From Agrocybe praecox (Eukaryota > Basidiomycota > Agaricomycetes > Agaricales > Agrocybaceae), in the NCBI GenBank assembly GCA_964017145.1, contig OZ024850.1, positions 2,705,618 through 2,769,617 of the forward strand: DNA of 64,000 nucleotides, given 5' to 3'. Positions 40,901-51,918 of the stretch are shown here, piece by piece. Below the pieces are notes generated by a model. The model saw only the letters and a program-made list of their open reading frames with translations, had not been told where the DNA came from and made no database searches. The translations under genes were made by a program, and so were the position numbers. Numbering within the stretch: the stretch's first letter is position 1; every line of letters begins with the position of its first letter.

Positions 40901-43900
40901 TTAGCATGAGACAAGTATAATCTCTAAACGGTCGTTCAACTCACGTATGCACATCAAGGGCTGCTAATACGTCATCTAACAAGACGACCTTCGCATTGGA
41001 GTAGATCGCACGAGCGAGAGTAACCCGTGCCTGAAAAATAAGTGATTGGCTTTTGGTGAAATAAAAATAAAAGCGGTTTACCTTCTGACCGCCGCTATAT
41101 GCAGAGTCGGAATGGATCAATGCTGATCACAATATTGTAATACCATAAAGCATACCTCAGCGTTAGACCTTTCTCCCCTACCTCCGTAGCATCCCCAGCG
41201 TCGAATAGATCAAGATCTCTCTCAAGCGCACATTGGTGCAATACTATAACAGGACGCGTTCATTATTATTTTTAAATGATGCACACGACATAGAAACACT
41301 CACCTTTACGATACCTTTCTTCGTCGTATGGCGATCCGAAGAGTATATTCTGTCGTATCGTATCATTCTGAACCCAGGACTCTTGAGCAGCGTATGCTAC
41401 ACCTTGTTCCCTAGGCAGACTGAACCAAGAGCCCGGACCAGAGGGAATGAAATGCATTTCCCCTACACGGACACAAGTTAAAGACTTTTTTCCTGAATAG
41501 AACTAGGTTAACGCACCAAGTAGAGCCATTAGCATAGATGTCTTTCCACTCCCTCTAAAAATTCTATCAGAGACTGTTAAGCGCTGATTACTAGTCAACT
41601 CACGTAGAGCCAACGATCAGGTTTATACATTCGGGTTTGAAGACGAGTTCATCGTCGATGCAAAGTTTGAATGATTGTCGTTGGGTAGAGCCCAAAGAAA
41701 CCTCCGAGGTCTCATCGCTATGCCACGAAAATGTCGCGTTCTTGAAGCCGAGGATATTTCGCCTGGGCTCGTCGGCTAACTCGGCAGGCACGGAAACTTC
41801 CGAATTAGTCTTTTCTTCCGTGAAAGCGTCTAGCAACTCGGTTTTCTGCAAGAACTCTGTAACACGATCGAGCGACACTTTGCCTGTGGGTGTAAGTTGT
41901 GAGATGTATGTATCATTTGGCTTGACAAGATAGAATAAACAGAAACGTACCTTGGGTTATTGTGGTAATTTGCGAAGAGACATTGTAGAGTTGCCTCCGA
42001 AGAATAGCAAAGACGGTCAAACTAGAGAATAGCGTCGACGCTATGTAAAATTTCGAGTAATTAGTGATCATATTACGAGAAAAGTTTACGATAACGCTCA
42101 CGAGTGAGACTCCGTTTCATAAGAACCGTGTAAGTCGCAAAGGTAGCCACCATACTGATGGTCGGAATGGCTTCGCTACAAGATAGTCAATTAAAATGAC
42201 AGACTGTCAATGGTATTTCATTACTTAACAAGGCCTGTAAACGATTGTAGGACCTATAGTAAAGCATGTGGGCGCGTGCTCGAAAAGGAAAAGATATGAG
42301 CTTACCTTAAGCTTCCAAACTGCCTTCAATTCGTCGTTTCGTCTATCTTGTAATCTTTTAGACATCTTTCCTTCCCAACCAAATAATTTGACCATTCGTA
42401 GGACGCTAAGAACTAGAAGGGTATAAAATTTTAAGTCCCAGCATCCGTCACTCAGTGATCTTACCTTCTGTAACGTCTTGAACCCTCGCATCTGTCTGTA
42501 ACAAAGGAAATAAGCTACAGGCATCGCTTCTAATCTATGCTTACCATTTTCATTCGATTCCTTTGCACGTCCTGCACTAACTTCGCAGCGTATCCAGGTA
42601 CAGGAAGAAGGATGATCATAACTGAAATGCCAACGAAAGTGCTATATACCGCAAAGGCACTGAACGTTAAATAAATTCGTGAGATGCAAAGTGTTCGACT
42701 CACCTCCATCCAAGTAGCTGATATAGGAAGAAAGTGGAAAGTGATATTTGAACAGGAACCGCCAGAACTATAATTAGAAACCACCGTCGTCCTAACATCA
42801 CCAACCGAGAAAACGGGCTACAACTTACTGAAATACAGAAAGTCCCTAGCATCACCTATGTTGCCTAGATCCGTGGTTACGAGATTATTGATCTTTCCGA
42901 TGAGATTCGAGTCCTTTTTGTCGGCGTCTTTCTTTGGCTGCTTATCAGTTGTAGTTGACGGAGGAGCAGCCTTTCCCTTTCCTTTCGCCGATGCTGAGGA
43001 TGCAGCAGTTGTCGAAGAAGAAGAATCATTCGAAGCTTCAGTGTGGGAACCAGCCTTCGTCGAATCCTCTTCTGCATCGGCTGTCTCGTCATTTGTCGCA
43101 TGTCCAATAATAGACCCAGTTTCACTACTCTCGGTAACGTCTTCCTTTCCGTGTGAGTCGCTTTCAGGGTCGTTTCTTTCCTCAGCGACAAATCGAATAC
43201 GAAGACTATGCTCAAACACAAGTTGTGTAATCAAACCTTGTGTATGCGCCAGAACCCTAGTAGCAATGAAGATATACACCTGGAACAAGATACCTGTGAA
43301 CACTGGTCCGATGAAAAGCCATACAATCCAAAACCAAGGCCGGACGACAGCGCCTTTCCCTCCCGATTCCATGTGTCTGTTGAAATACAAAAATAAAAAG
43401 TTAGACTTTATATGTCCATGTCATAGCGGAAACGGTGACGTACTTGAGAATGCGATTGATGGCGATAGGATTTGAATATGAGAAAAGACACTGACCCAGG
43501 ACCATGAAAGACATTAACATATATTCCTTTCCTATATAGAATGAATGGTCAGTCGCGAGAGTATATTCAACGATGATGATGATGAACTCACGAAAAACTT
43601 TCATCAAACCGAAGAACAAATGCCTCCTCTTTGCGCCCACATATGGATCGACGTGCTGGTAAACCAAAACCGATGTTATTAGTAGAAGATCGAAATGTAA
43701 GAATTAATACGAGCCTACGGACCGGAAAATGCTTCTTCACAAGTGTTCTCGTGTAATCAGTATCGCACAACGGGGGTAGCTGCTCCGGCTTTAAATGCGG
43801 TACCCGATATCCAAGGAAAATAACAGGATCGAGGTACGAGAAAAACAGAAGCGACGCGATCGAGCACGTTTGCTCATCATTCGGTACAGGCATCGGGTCC

Positions 43901-44862
43901 TGACCAAGAGCTTAGTCTTTTATTCCCACTCATAATCTTGAATTAGATCTTACTTTGGGATCCACGGGAATATATCTGCTCGGAATGAACAAAGGTATGA
44001 AAACAGTAACCAAGAACAGGGTGAAGATTTTGACCCATAGGAGGTTTCCATCGCGTAAGAGATCCTCCGGGCTTAGAGTATAAGTAGCCAAAGGCCATAC
44101 ATCCCTATAGACGTACACCGCCAATGCGCAGAGTAATGATAAGGTGCTGAACCTCCTTGCGTATCTTGTCCAAAGGGGAACGGCCATAGATATTGTACCC
44201 AGGATCGAGGCGTATAGCTATATGAGATTTATGAAGTCCGTTACAATTCATGAGCTTTTTCTCAGTGAATACCATCGAGACACTCACGTATGTCCCAGTC
44301 ATGTAAATTTCAGGACACTCCGCCCACTCTCTTGTGCTCCCTCCATCCGAATCATTACTGACCCCTTGACACCTAATCAAAGACGTAATTGACAGGCCGA
44401 GCAGCAGCAGACAACCAAGAAGACGCGCTACTGAGTACCCAAAAATGACCCAACCTCCATGTTCCTTGGTCAAATTACGTTCCGAATGATTTCGACGAGA
44501 GAAGTAAAAATGAAATGTTGCGGGGTCCGGAAAGTTGTGGTTGTCCCCGGTCAGGGCCTCCTGTATTCCAGTGGGTGTTTTAAAAAGAGGCGAGAGCAAA
44601 GCAGCTAGACCATGTATGGCGTGAATACAGAGAAAGCACGACGCGACGACAAAGGGAAAAGAAAGCGATTCGTTCAGAAAACTGAACAGACAGGAAGTGG
44701 TGCATTGATGTGGTATGATCAGCCGCGTTCGTTTCCATACTGCGATTTGGATACTCACATATCAGCCCATTCCCGTCCCACAGACCACACTAAGAGCCGT
44801 CGCATTGCAACATCCGACATAGGCACTTGGGATCCGCCCCACGTTAAGGCTGAGATATCCAT
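37979..44862 (-). CDS. ABC transporter, ABCC/MRP type, copy C
   Basis: Exon 1 starts M-D-I-S-A-L-T-W-G-G at 44862 and joins to F-L-N-E-S-L-S-F-P-F. TMD0, TMD1, NBD1, TMD2 and NBD2 follow as in copies A and B. The TMD1 insert is again about 90 residues, with an acidic first half and a Ser/Thr then Lys-rich second half. NBD1 Walker A is G-S-T-G-S-G-K-T-S; the signature S-G-G-Q-K is in microexon 41082-41094. In NBD2 the 16-nt P-E-L-I-S-G exon is 38779-38794 and the 15-nt A-T-S-A-I exon is 38412-38426. The C-terminus reads D-E-S-G-D-R-A-T-L-Y and stops at 37979. By visible stretches such as E-M-H-F-I-P-S-G and P-R-E-Q-G-V-A-Y-A-A-Q it is closest to copy D. No frame break was found in the exons inspected. 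Confidence 0.92.
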
Positions 44863-45538
44863 CCCAACGCACTCCTATAGTTTAATGAGAGTACAAAAGG
44901 AAGATGAATCAGCAAGTAATATCTTCGTTGGTATGGCCATAAGTATCCGACACCGGGTACAGAACATGAGAGAAAACAGTATCAAGTATAGCAAGTATAG
45001 AAACTGACCATGCGGAGGATCAAGTATACTGACAAAGAGAACGCTAGGAGAGCCGAAGGGCACTGTCTGCTGTGTTGAAAGTTAGCGGCGCCATTTCGAA
45101 GATTGTACAAGTAGTCCTTGAAGCCAAGGATTTACATTAGGGTTGCGTTAGAAATGTATCAATTCGTCACATATGTTAGAAAGTGCCGTTAACGGTTAGT
45201 AACGTGTTCTTAGTATAACTTGAATTTGATTATCACCGAGCTTAAATAATCTAATCTAATCAAGGACGATGAAAACATTTAAATGATATTGGGGTTTTTA
45301 AGAAAACAAATTGAAGTACTACATTAATATACATACTACATTAATTATATCAAGGGGGTTATTGATATTACTATATACAAATAGATGATACATTTTCACA
45401 CAAATTTCGCGTCCCCAGGAAACATTCGGACCTACCTGGTTCCTACCATTGAGAGTGGGGGGGATTCAGAAGTTCAAAGAGAATCATTTCTCCCGAGGAC
45501 GGACTGCCTATTTTCTCCATCACCAACAGAAAATATAA
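44863..45538. other. Intergenic, AT-rich
   Basis: Between copy C's start and the next gene's stop. It includes an AT-rich tract near 45230-45380 with the repeated word acattaat. No gene is recognised. Confidence 0.5.
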
Positions 45539-47376
45539 TCAGAAATAACCCTCTTCGTCCATATCATCGAAGAGCCAATTCGCCTCAGCCATAGCCCGGT
45601 CCTCTTCTGGAGTAATTTCAAACGCCTTCAGCTTTATCATCTTGACAAGGTCCACGGCCGTCTCGTAGTGTTCGTTGTCCACCCAGGTCTCTTCCCCGAA
45701 GCCAATTATGCCTTTAAGCGCCTCAACACAATTGTCCACATGTTGCAGCTCAGCGCTGAGCGCCTTCGTCTCGCGTATGTCCTCAGGTTCGAACGCCACT
45801 GGACACGGCACATCTTTTCCCATAAGCCTCTCCCATATCTGCGTTGTGTCTATCAGCGCAGTCTTCAACCCGTGCGTCTCACCTTCCCATGGAGCACCGG
45901 CTTGGATGAAAAGGCGGTGGAGGAACATGGACGCGAGGTCCGTCCTCACATCGTGATGAAGCTTGTTGTACTTCTCCGTCTGCTTGACGTAGTGGAAGTG
46001 GGCGAGACGGCGGTGGTAGAGTCCCATCGCGTGGCTTTGCTTGGATTCGTCTAGCTCGTCCATGTTCGCCGGCAGTGAGGGTGGGATGAGAGCGTCCGAG
46101 ACCGGATCATTGTAGTTCTGCAAGTAACCTGGTATACCGGCAAAGAGACATGCGGGTAGGATCGAGGCATGTTGCCAGTCAAGCAAACCTACGATTTTCA
46201 ACTGGTTAGAGTCGGGCGACGTCGACACGATGATGTTGCCGGGCTGGACATCGGGATGCTTGATACGGAAATGATGGAAGGCTGAGTTCTTGGGGACGAG
46301 CGAGGATGCGATGAGAAGGTAGCGTTTGAGATTCTTCATGTGGTCCGAAGGTAACTGCTCCTTGAATCCGTAGGCCTCCCGTCTTTCACGCCGGAACGGT
46401 AGTAGCGGTCGACCGAACTTTTCCAGGTACGCCAGCTCCTTGCGAGCTGCTGCTACGAGCGCTGCGTTGGTGTTTTCGTCTACAGTCTCGATTAGTTCTG
46501 GAAAGTTCAACAAAAGAGAATGGCGTACATGGTCCCCTGTCCACGTCGAGCTGCGACCTCCTTCCGTACCACATATTCTCCCTGGCATCGGGACCGACGC
46601 AGAAGCGCTCATCGTCGAGCGGGATGCCCGTCCTCCCTGCCACCTTCTCCAGGTCGTTGGTATAGTAGAGGCTCCCACCAGCCGGAAAAGGAATAGACAT
46701 CATTTGAGATTCGAGTTGAGCAAGTTCACCCAAGACCGAAGCAATACCTGGTTCATCCAGCTCGAACCACACGTCGTTGAGCCTCGTACCTCTCATAAAC
46801 TCCATGAAAATATACTCTGTCTTCGCAGCGTTGTCCGACGAAGGAGAGTAATCGTAAACATCGGGAACAGGCAGCCCAGAGGAACGGAGGAAACGCATTG
46901 TGGCCACCTCACTAGCGGTGGCGTAGAACTTAGGGACCGTGGCGGGGTACGGGATGCGGGCCACCATCTCAAAGCCATCGCGCATGATGATATGGTAAGT
47001 CCGGTTGAAGCCTCCCTCGGCAAGCTTCCCAAATCTGTGGATATCTCGCGAAGTCCGACCAACAGACTGCGCTGCAAGTCGAAGAAGCCCGTCGACGTCG
47101 AACACACGTCTGCGCTCTGCAAGGCGAAGATAATTGTTGACGCTGAGTGTGCGAGATTACGAATTAGACATATACACCAGAGAACAACATGGATAAGACT
47201 TACAGCCAGCGTCCCGCCGTATAGTCGAAGAGATCGCAAGGAAAGTCTGACGTGCTTGAGAATGAGCGACGGGGCGACTGCCAACAGGTCCGAAGGATTG
47301 AACGCAGCGAGGAGAGAGGATGGCGCAGAGGTAGCAAATTGAAGACGAGCCTCGCACGCCCAAGGGAGTAGTGCAT
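45539..47376 (-). CDS. AIM9-like phosphotransferase (APH/choline-kinase fold)
   Basis: Exons 47204-47376, 46529-47142 and 45539-46479 join in frame to 575 residues. The 49-nt intron at 46480-46528 removes what otherwise looks like a frameshift between D-R-G-P and E-N-T-N. The N-terminus M-H-Y-S-L-G-R-A-R-L, with many Arg and Ser, reads as a mitochondrial presequence, followed by D-L-F-D-Y-T-A-G-R-W-L, the start typical of AIM9-like proteins. Kinase-fold landmarks are L-A-E-G-G-F-N-R-T (nucleotide loop), H-P-D-V-Q-P-G-N-I-I-V (catalytic H-x-D-x-x-x-x-N) and G-L-L-D-W-Q-H (metal site). Yeast AIM9 is mitochondrial with no known reaction; in mushrooms the family is greatly expanded. It lies between ABC copies C and D with no functional link visible, so it may have arrived with the island. 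Confidence 0.87.
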
Positions 47377-47420
47377 GTCAGGCTGGACAGAGACACTGTC
47401 GCAGCCTACACGGCTGGCGC

Positions 47421-47503
47421 CGATACCTGTTTCTCCGAGAAACAGGTTAATAAATATAGGTCGCGTGTATTTATTAACCTGTATGTCGAAGATACAGGTT
47501 TCG
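47421..47503 (+). repeat. 83-bp three-hairpin element, copy 1
   Basis: Three consecutive stem-loops can be read. The first has an 8-bp stem, acctgttt/aaacaggt (47425-47447), with a 7-nt loop. The second has a 9-bp stem, taataaata/tatttatta (47448-47476), with an 11-nt loop, taggtcgcgtg. The third has an 8-bp stem, acctgtat/atacaggt (47477-47499), with a 7-nt loop. Short arms cga and tcg close the unit. A second copy of the same length lies at 51261-51343 in opposite orientation. It is not a tRNA: it has no anticodon arm or TPsiC-like box. Confidence 0.8.
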
Positions 47504-49324
47504 GGCTTCCCATTACGAGTCTTTTACGTAAGTAAAAACGAGTCCTTTTAATCGAGGTCTTTCTGCGACTTTCTCTGACCCTTGTTGACCCCCATCAGTG
47601 ATGGCATCAAATTGACCATATGGTAACAATGTAACCTATATATTCCGGTTGCTTTTGCCTTAAACAACAGTAAATAGAAAATCAATAGTATCTGTATACA
47701 TTCCGTCCCTTTTTCTTTCAAGGAAGATTCTATTAATTAAATAAGCCCGTATCATATCTATTTTACAATTTACCGCTCGTGTAGTCCATTGTCGTGTTCG
47801 ACGGCACGCCGGTTAACCGTCGGCCCGGCGTGGGAACGACCCGATCCGGGTTGAAATCAAACCAACCTGATTTCTTCCAGTGTCCACCACCACCACTGCC
47901 CTCACTCTGCCCCTCTGCTCGGCGCAGGGATGTAGGCGCGCATATGACTACTGTCGGTCGATAGCGAGCTAAGCAATGCTGATGAATGTCCGAGTTCTAC
48001 CACCACCGCATTAGCACGACACCCTCCGTGATGAAGACTGCAACGACTGCCGACCACCACTCATATCGCCATTGGGATATGCTTAGCATAGTGGAAGAAT
48101 GGGTTGTTCAAAGAGGTGTACGAGTTGGGAGTGCTATGCTCGTTCGATGTAGCAATCATTATCTTTGGTTCGTAAACTCCATTCTAGTTTCGTACCCAGC
48201 CTCTTTTAAAATTCTTTTTGTTCCTCCGTCATTATAATCTCTGTCTGTCTTTGCTTTTATTATAGAGGACCGACCGGGCCATGAGCTCAAGTTACCTTGC
48301 ACGCTTCTTTTTTGATGCCCACCGATTCTTATCTATAATATTTGTGACTGATTGATTGTAAAATTGCTTGTGCTGACATGTTTACATTTTCAATTCATAC
48401 AGCATCAAGGCGAACAAGACTCGAAGGGCCCTGCTGACTTTTCCGCTTCGGCGACGATCAAGTTTGATGGAGATGGGACGGAGATGATGATGAGGATGTT
48501 GACGACGATGAAGATGTGCCCATGATGCCGTCGTCGTCGGCGAGGTCTTCGAGAAGGGAGAGGTCATTGTCAACATGACGTTTGGAAGAGGGAGACGTAC
48601 GTATATTATTTTATTTCATCATTCCTATTCCATTACTGAATTCAATACTTACAGGCCGATTATCTTCCGCCTGGATCTCGTTAGAATGGTTGCGCAGGCG
48701 GCGCTGGTGGACCAAGCCACTCGTTTCATCTTCCACCCCCACGGGCCACCAATGCACTCACACCATGCTCACAGTCGGCTCGACTCAAGCAGCGGCTTGG
48801 GCTCCTTATTTCCCATCTCGAACGATAGAAGCTCGAGCCTTCGTGACAACACCAACAATGCCTCCACCTCTTCCTCTTACAACCCTCGCTCATCAAAGCG
48901 GCAACAGAGTGTATTGGAACGTATCACTTTCATGCTCAGTCATCTACCTGTTCTGCAAAAGATCGAAATAATGCCATCGACGTGACAGGTCATTGAGCGC
49001 GTAAATGATGCGCTGAAAGAGTCAGCTTCCCAAATTACTGCTTATCGCATGTAAAACCGCACTGTTCGTCGTCTTGCCATTGGAAATTGAGAGAAATTCA
49101 TTACATGTGCGACCACCATTAATGACTGCCGTCGCGATTTGCTCATGAGTCTCCAAATTCACCAATCTGCCACAAACTTGATATTCTAACACATGACGTG
49201 CCCATCGACGACGAACATAAAGCTGCGAGGACCTTCATAGAGCGACATGGTGGCAGTGTGGACGCTGTCATGCATGACAGGGAGCTAGTTTGGCAAGGAG
49301 TTTGCTACGCAACAACACCTAGTC
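47504..49324. other. Island DNA without a supportable gene
   Basis: This follows the first hairpin element. It has short frames with low-complexity composition (48382-48985, with gatgatgatga-like runs and a His/Ser-rich stretch) that do not join into a recognisable protein. It may be the worn 5' part of the decayed gene that follows. Confidence 0.4.
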
Positions 49325-50480
49325 ATGGGTGATTCGGTCATGGAGCAACTGAACGCGAACATCACAGAGTCGATGCAACAGAACCGCACGCGTTTGGAAA
49401 GGATTCTACGGGATGATGTCAATACTGCTATTGCGGATGGCCTGAAGAACATGGCTATGGAATTAGCCGCGACAGTCTTGGCTGCTCAACTTAAAGATAA
49501 CAGTCCTAAGGAATGAAGAAGACCCGAAACTCGAAGCTCGACGGTGGAATCGAGCATTTGTTTCTCGCCATCGTCCTATCCGGATCAAGGTTGTTGTCGA
49601 AGATATTGAAGGGGAGCAGTGCTCACTTGTTCTGGAACATGTGTATAGGCCATACTCGCTTGAGAAACAGAAAGACACAGACCTCGCATTCTTCTTTTTT
49701 GACAACCCCAAAATGTTCTCCCGCTACTCTTTGCACGTCGAACCTGCAGATAGGGATGACGCAGTCATCAAATTTTCAGGTATGGAAGTCAGGACGAAGA
49801 GGTTAGTCAGAAAGACGGGGAAGACAGAAATCGACCTTGAGATCGGTCAGCAGCATTATGACGGAGAGTGGGAGTGGGCAGTGCGTGCTTTGGCTGACAT
49901 ATCTTGTCGCCAGGTGTATGGGTTCAAGGTTATACTTAAAGCAGGCAACAATGTTCCCGTTAAGCGCTTGGGTTGTGTGGGATATGTCCTATGCCCTAGC
50001 TATGGCGATGTCATACCAAACAAGTCACGGCCCATCAGCTGTGCTACAGAAATTACCAAATTAACGCTCATGGAACCTTACGCGATGCCAGAACATATGG
50101 ATGCGATGGGGTTGACGCTGGAATAGAGACGATACGATTATTATATTCGGTGAGTCGCGTCGTACTCGACGTTATAACTTATATTTACTCACACTTCGTA
50201 GGCGCGCGTACGCGGCAGCCGCCAACGACCTTCGCGTTTTACAAATTACCAGTCATCGCATACGATGCCGCCGGAGTCGAACGATTCGTCTTCGAGATTT
50301 TAGACTCCAACGAAGGTGCGACAGTCGAGACTTTTTTTGCGGTAGTATGGAGGGATATGTTGGGGATATGCGCCGGAGGGCTACGCGCGTCGAGGAATGA
50401 TGGTTTCAAGGTACGTACTCGCGCACTGTCGTTCAAAAAACATCGAGCGCTTACTTTCCCTTCACGTACTTAGATGGGAT
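49325..50480 (+). pseudogene. Decayed gene of unknown family
   Basis: Three blocks in three frames line up as pieces of one protein. Block 1 (49325-49516) is helical and ends near L-A-A-T-V-L-A-A-Q-L. Block 2 is in another frame from about 49500, starting R-N-E-E-D-P-K-L-E-A-R-R-W-N-R-A-F and continuing with V-Y-R-P-Y-S-L-E and L-A-F-F-F-F-D-N-P-K-M-F to a stop at 50126. Block 3, after a GTGAGT..TAG intron (50150-50201), has F-A-F-Y-K-L-P-V-I-A-Y-D-A-A-G-V-E-R, then V-V-W-R-D-M-L-G-I-C. Block 3 joins smoothly only from a third frame that contains W-N-R-D-D-T-I-I-I-F before the intron. At least two frameshifts therefore separate the blocks. The family is not recognised; a resident island gene or a transposon-borne gene are both possible. 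Confidence 0.45.
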
Positions 50481-50526
50481 TGTTGATGCATGTACATATA
50501 TTGTTTTTTTTGTTTTGTTAATGTTA

Positions 50527-51077
50527 CAGTTGTCTCCCTCATAACCCATACTTGTCGGTGGACGGCTGAAAGTATGGGTTATAAGGGGTCATGGGGTATG
50601 AGGGATATGCTAAAAATAGAAACATAAAAATCGAGAGAAAACAAATCTTTAGCATGTTACAGTTAGTCATAAATGGATGGTTAATGGACGGAAATTTGTA
50701 TTTTTATTACAATATGAACCATATATGCTAATAAAAGTGTTGCCGACGTCGTCTTGATCCTTAAATTGAATGTTCTCACGCATGTTGAAGGTGTTTGGGC
50801 ATCTGGACCAGTACTTTTCTTTCATTTGATCATATAAACTAGCTTAAAAAAAAGGTGTTTCATGACACAATCTCATGTTAGATTCATCCTAAATGTTGCT
50901 CATGTAGCTTAAATACGGTAGTTTTTAGGGCAAAACCTATGGGTTTTTTTCAAAAGGGGTATGGGTTTATGGGTTACGGGTCGGTTTTCCCTGCGAACCA
51001 ACTTGGTGGATCGAAAAAAGTATGGGTTAGAAGGGGTTATGGGTTATGAGGGGTATGGGTTAAGAGGGAGACAACTG
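50527..51077. mobile_element. 551-bp MITE with TA target duplication
   Basis: Terminal inverted repeats of about 24 bp begin CAGTTGTCTCCCTC at both ends (left 50527-50550, right complement 51054-51077, one mismatch). They are flanked by TA at 50525-50526 and 51078-51079. No coding capacity is present. TA duplication with CA-starting ends points to a non-autonomous Tc1/mariner-type element. The interior is rich in TATGGGTTA-like words near both ends, and next to the left end a 13-bp inverted pair (50541-50553 with 50570-50582) forms a subterminal hairpin. Confidence 0.82.
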
Positions 51078-51106
51078 TATTCTTGTGTTTCTTGTCGCCC
51101 TCTCTG

Positions 51107-51125
51107 AATATATATATATATATAT
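51107..51125. repeat. (AT)n microsatellite
   Basis: About nine AT units directly outside the right end of the MITE. Confidence 0.85.
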
Positions 51126-51260
51126 CTTTGTCTATTTTTGTGTAAGTACACGGGCGCGACATAGTACACTAGTACTGAGAAGAAAAAACAATAACAATTA
51201 TATAAAGACTCGTACTGCCACGCGTAGCGGTGGCCCTGCAAAACAAGTATATAGTATGGC

Positions 51261-51343
51261 CGACACCTGTATCTTGGAAATACAGGTCAATATATACACG
51301 CGACCAGTATATATTAGGCTGTATTTCCGATATACAGGTGTCG
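51261..51343 (-). repeat. 83-bp three-hairpin element, copy 2 (inverted)
   Basis: This has the same plan as copy 1. Its parts are a hairpin at 51265-51287 (acctgtat/atacaggt, 7-nt loop), a stem aatatata/tatatatt (51289-51315) with an 11-nt loop, cacgcgaccag, and a third hairpin (ctgtat/atacag, 51319-51337). Perfect 9-bp outer arms cgacacctg and caggtgtcg enclose the unit. The central loop is the reverse complement of copy 1's ggtcgcgtg core, so the two copies are in opposite orientation. Similarity continues a few bases outside (cacggc-ggcgc on the outer side). Confidence 0.8.
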
Positions 51344-51842
51344 GCGCCCGCCGTGCTATTCATGTGTACTGTTGGTGTGCTGGAGAACTTGTGGACACAC
51401 AAAGTGAATTGTACATGCCAACATATTTCGGTCAGGACTCGGGTTTGATCGGGTTTCGTGGAATGGCGCGCTATGTCACAGCACGCGAAGTTAGCAGTAC
51501 TCGCCTCGGCACAACGGCAACAACTCGAGCGCGTTATATTGTGTATGTTGCTTGAGTGATGCCACTAAGTAAAAATGGGATGTTTTCGATCGACGATTAC
51601 CGCTTTGCATATCTCTTCCCAGTGATTTCCAAGTACAATCTTAGGACAATTCCCTGTTTGCCTCTTTGAGGAACTATTTTTAGCAAGTACGTTCGGCGAC
51701 TTTTGAATTTCATAGTTCTCCCACGGTCGCGCTGTTTTCAACCGCGATGATAAGTATGGCGTTTCTTGTCTCTTGATGCTTGAACGTTGAACGTTGAACC
51801 TTCACACTCATGCCGGGTTCCGTTTCTTTCTATATCCCTGTA

Positions 51843-51863
51843 GCTGCTGCTGCTGCTGCTGCT
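51843..51863. repeat. (GCT)7 trinucleotide repeat
   Basis: Seven perfect gct units followed by tcc-gcc-gca-gcg-gcg. It is open in one frame as poly-Ala but not linked to any gene I can support. Confidence 0.85.
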
Positions 51864-51918
51864 TCCGCCGCAGCGGCGCTCACTTTGTGGAATAAAAAAC
51901 GCCATAACGCTGATAGTG

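Noticed and set aside
46386..46678. Apparent frameshift in the AIM9-like gene
   Set aside because: A 49-nt GT..AG intron (46480-46528) joins the two frames with the expected D-R-G-P context, so the gene is intact.
47421..47503. Three-hairpin unit as a tRNA
   Set aside because: Three arms resemble a cloverleaf, but there is no acceptor stem of proper length, no GGTTCRA-like box and no anticodon arm. The AT-rich stems also differ between copies.
51085..51555. Plus-strand frame of 156 codons spanning the second hairpin element
   Set aside because: It runs through an (AT)n tract and the hairpin repeat, has Tyr/Ile/Thr-rich low-complexity composition and no motif.
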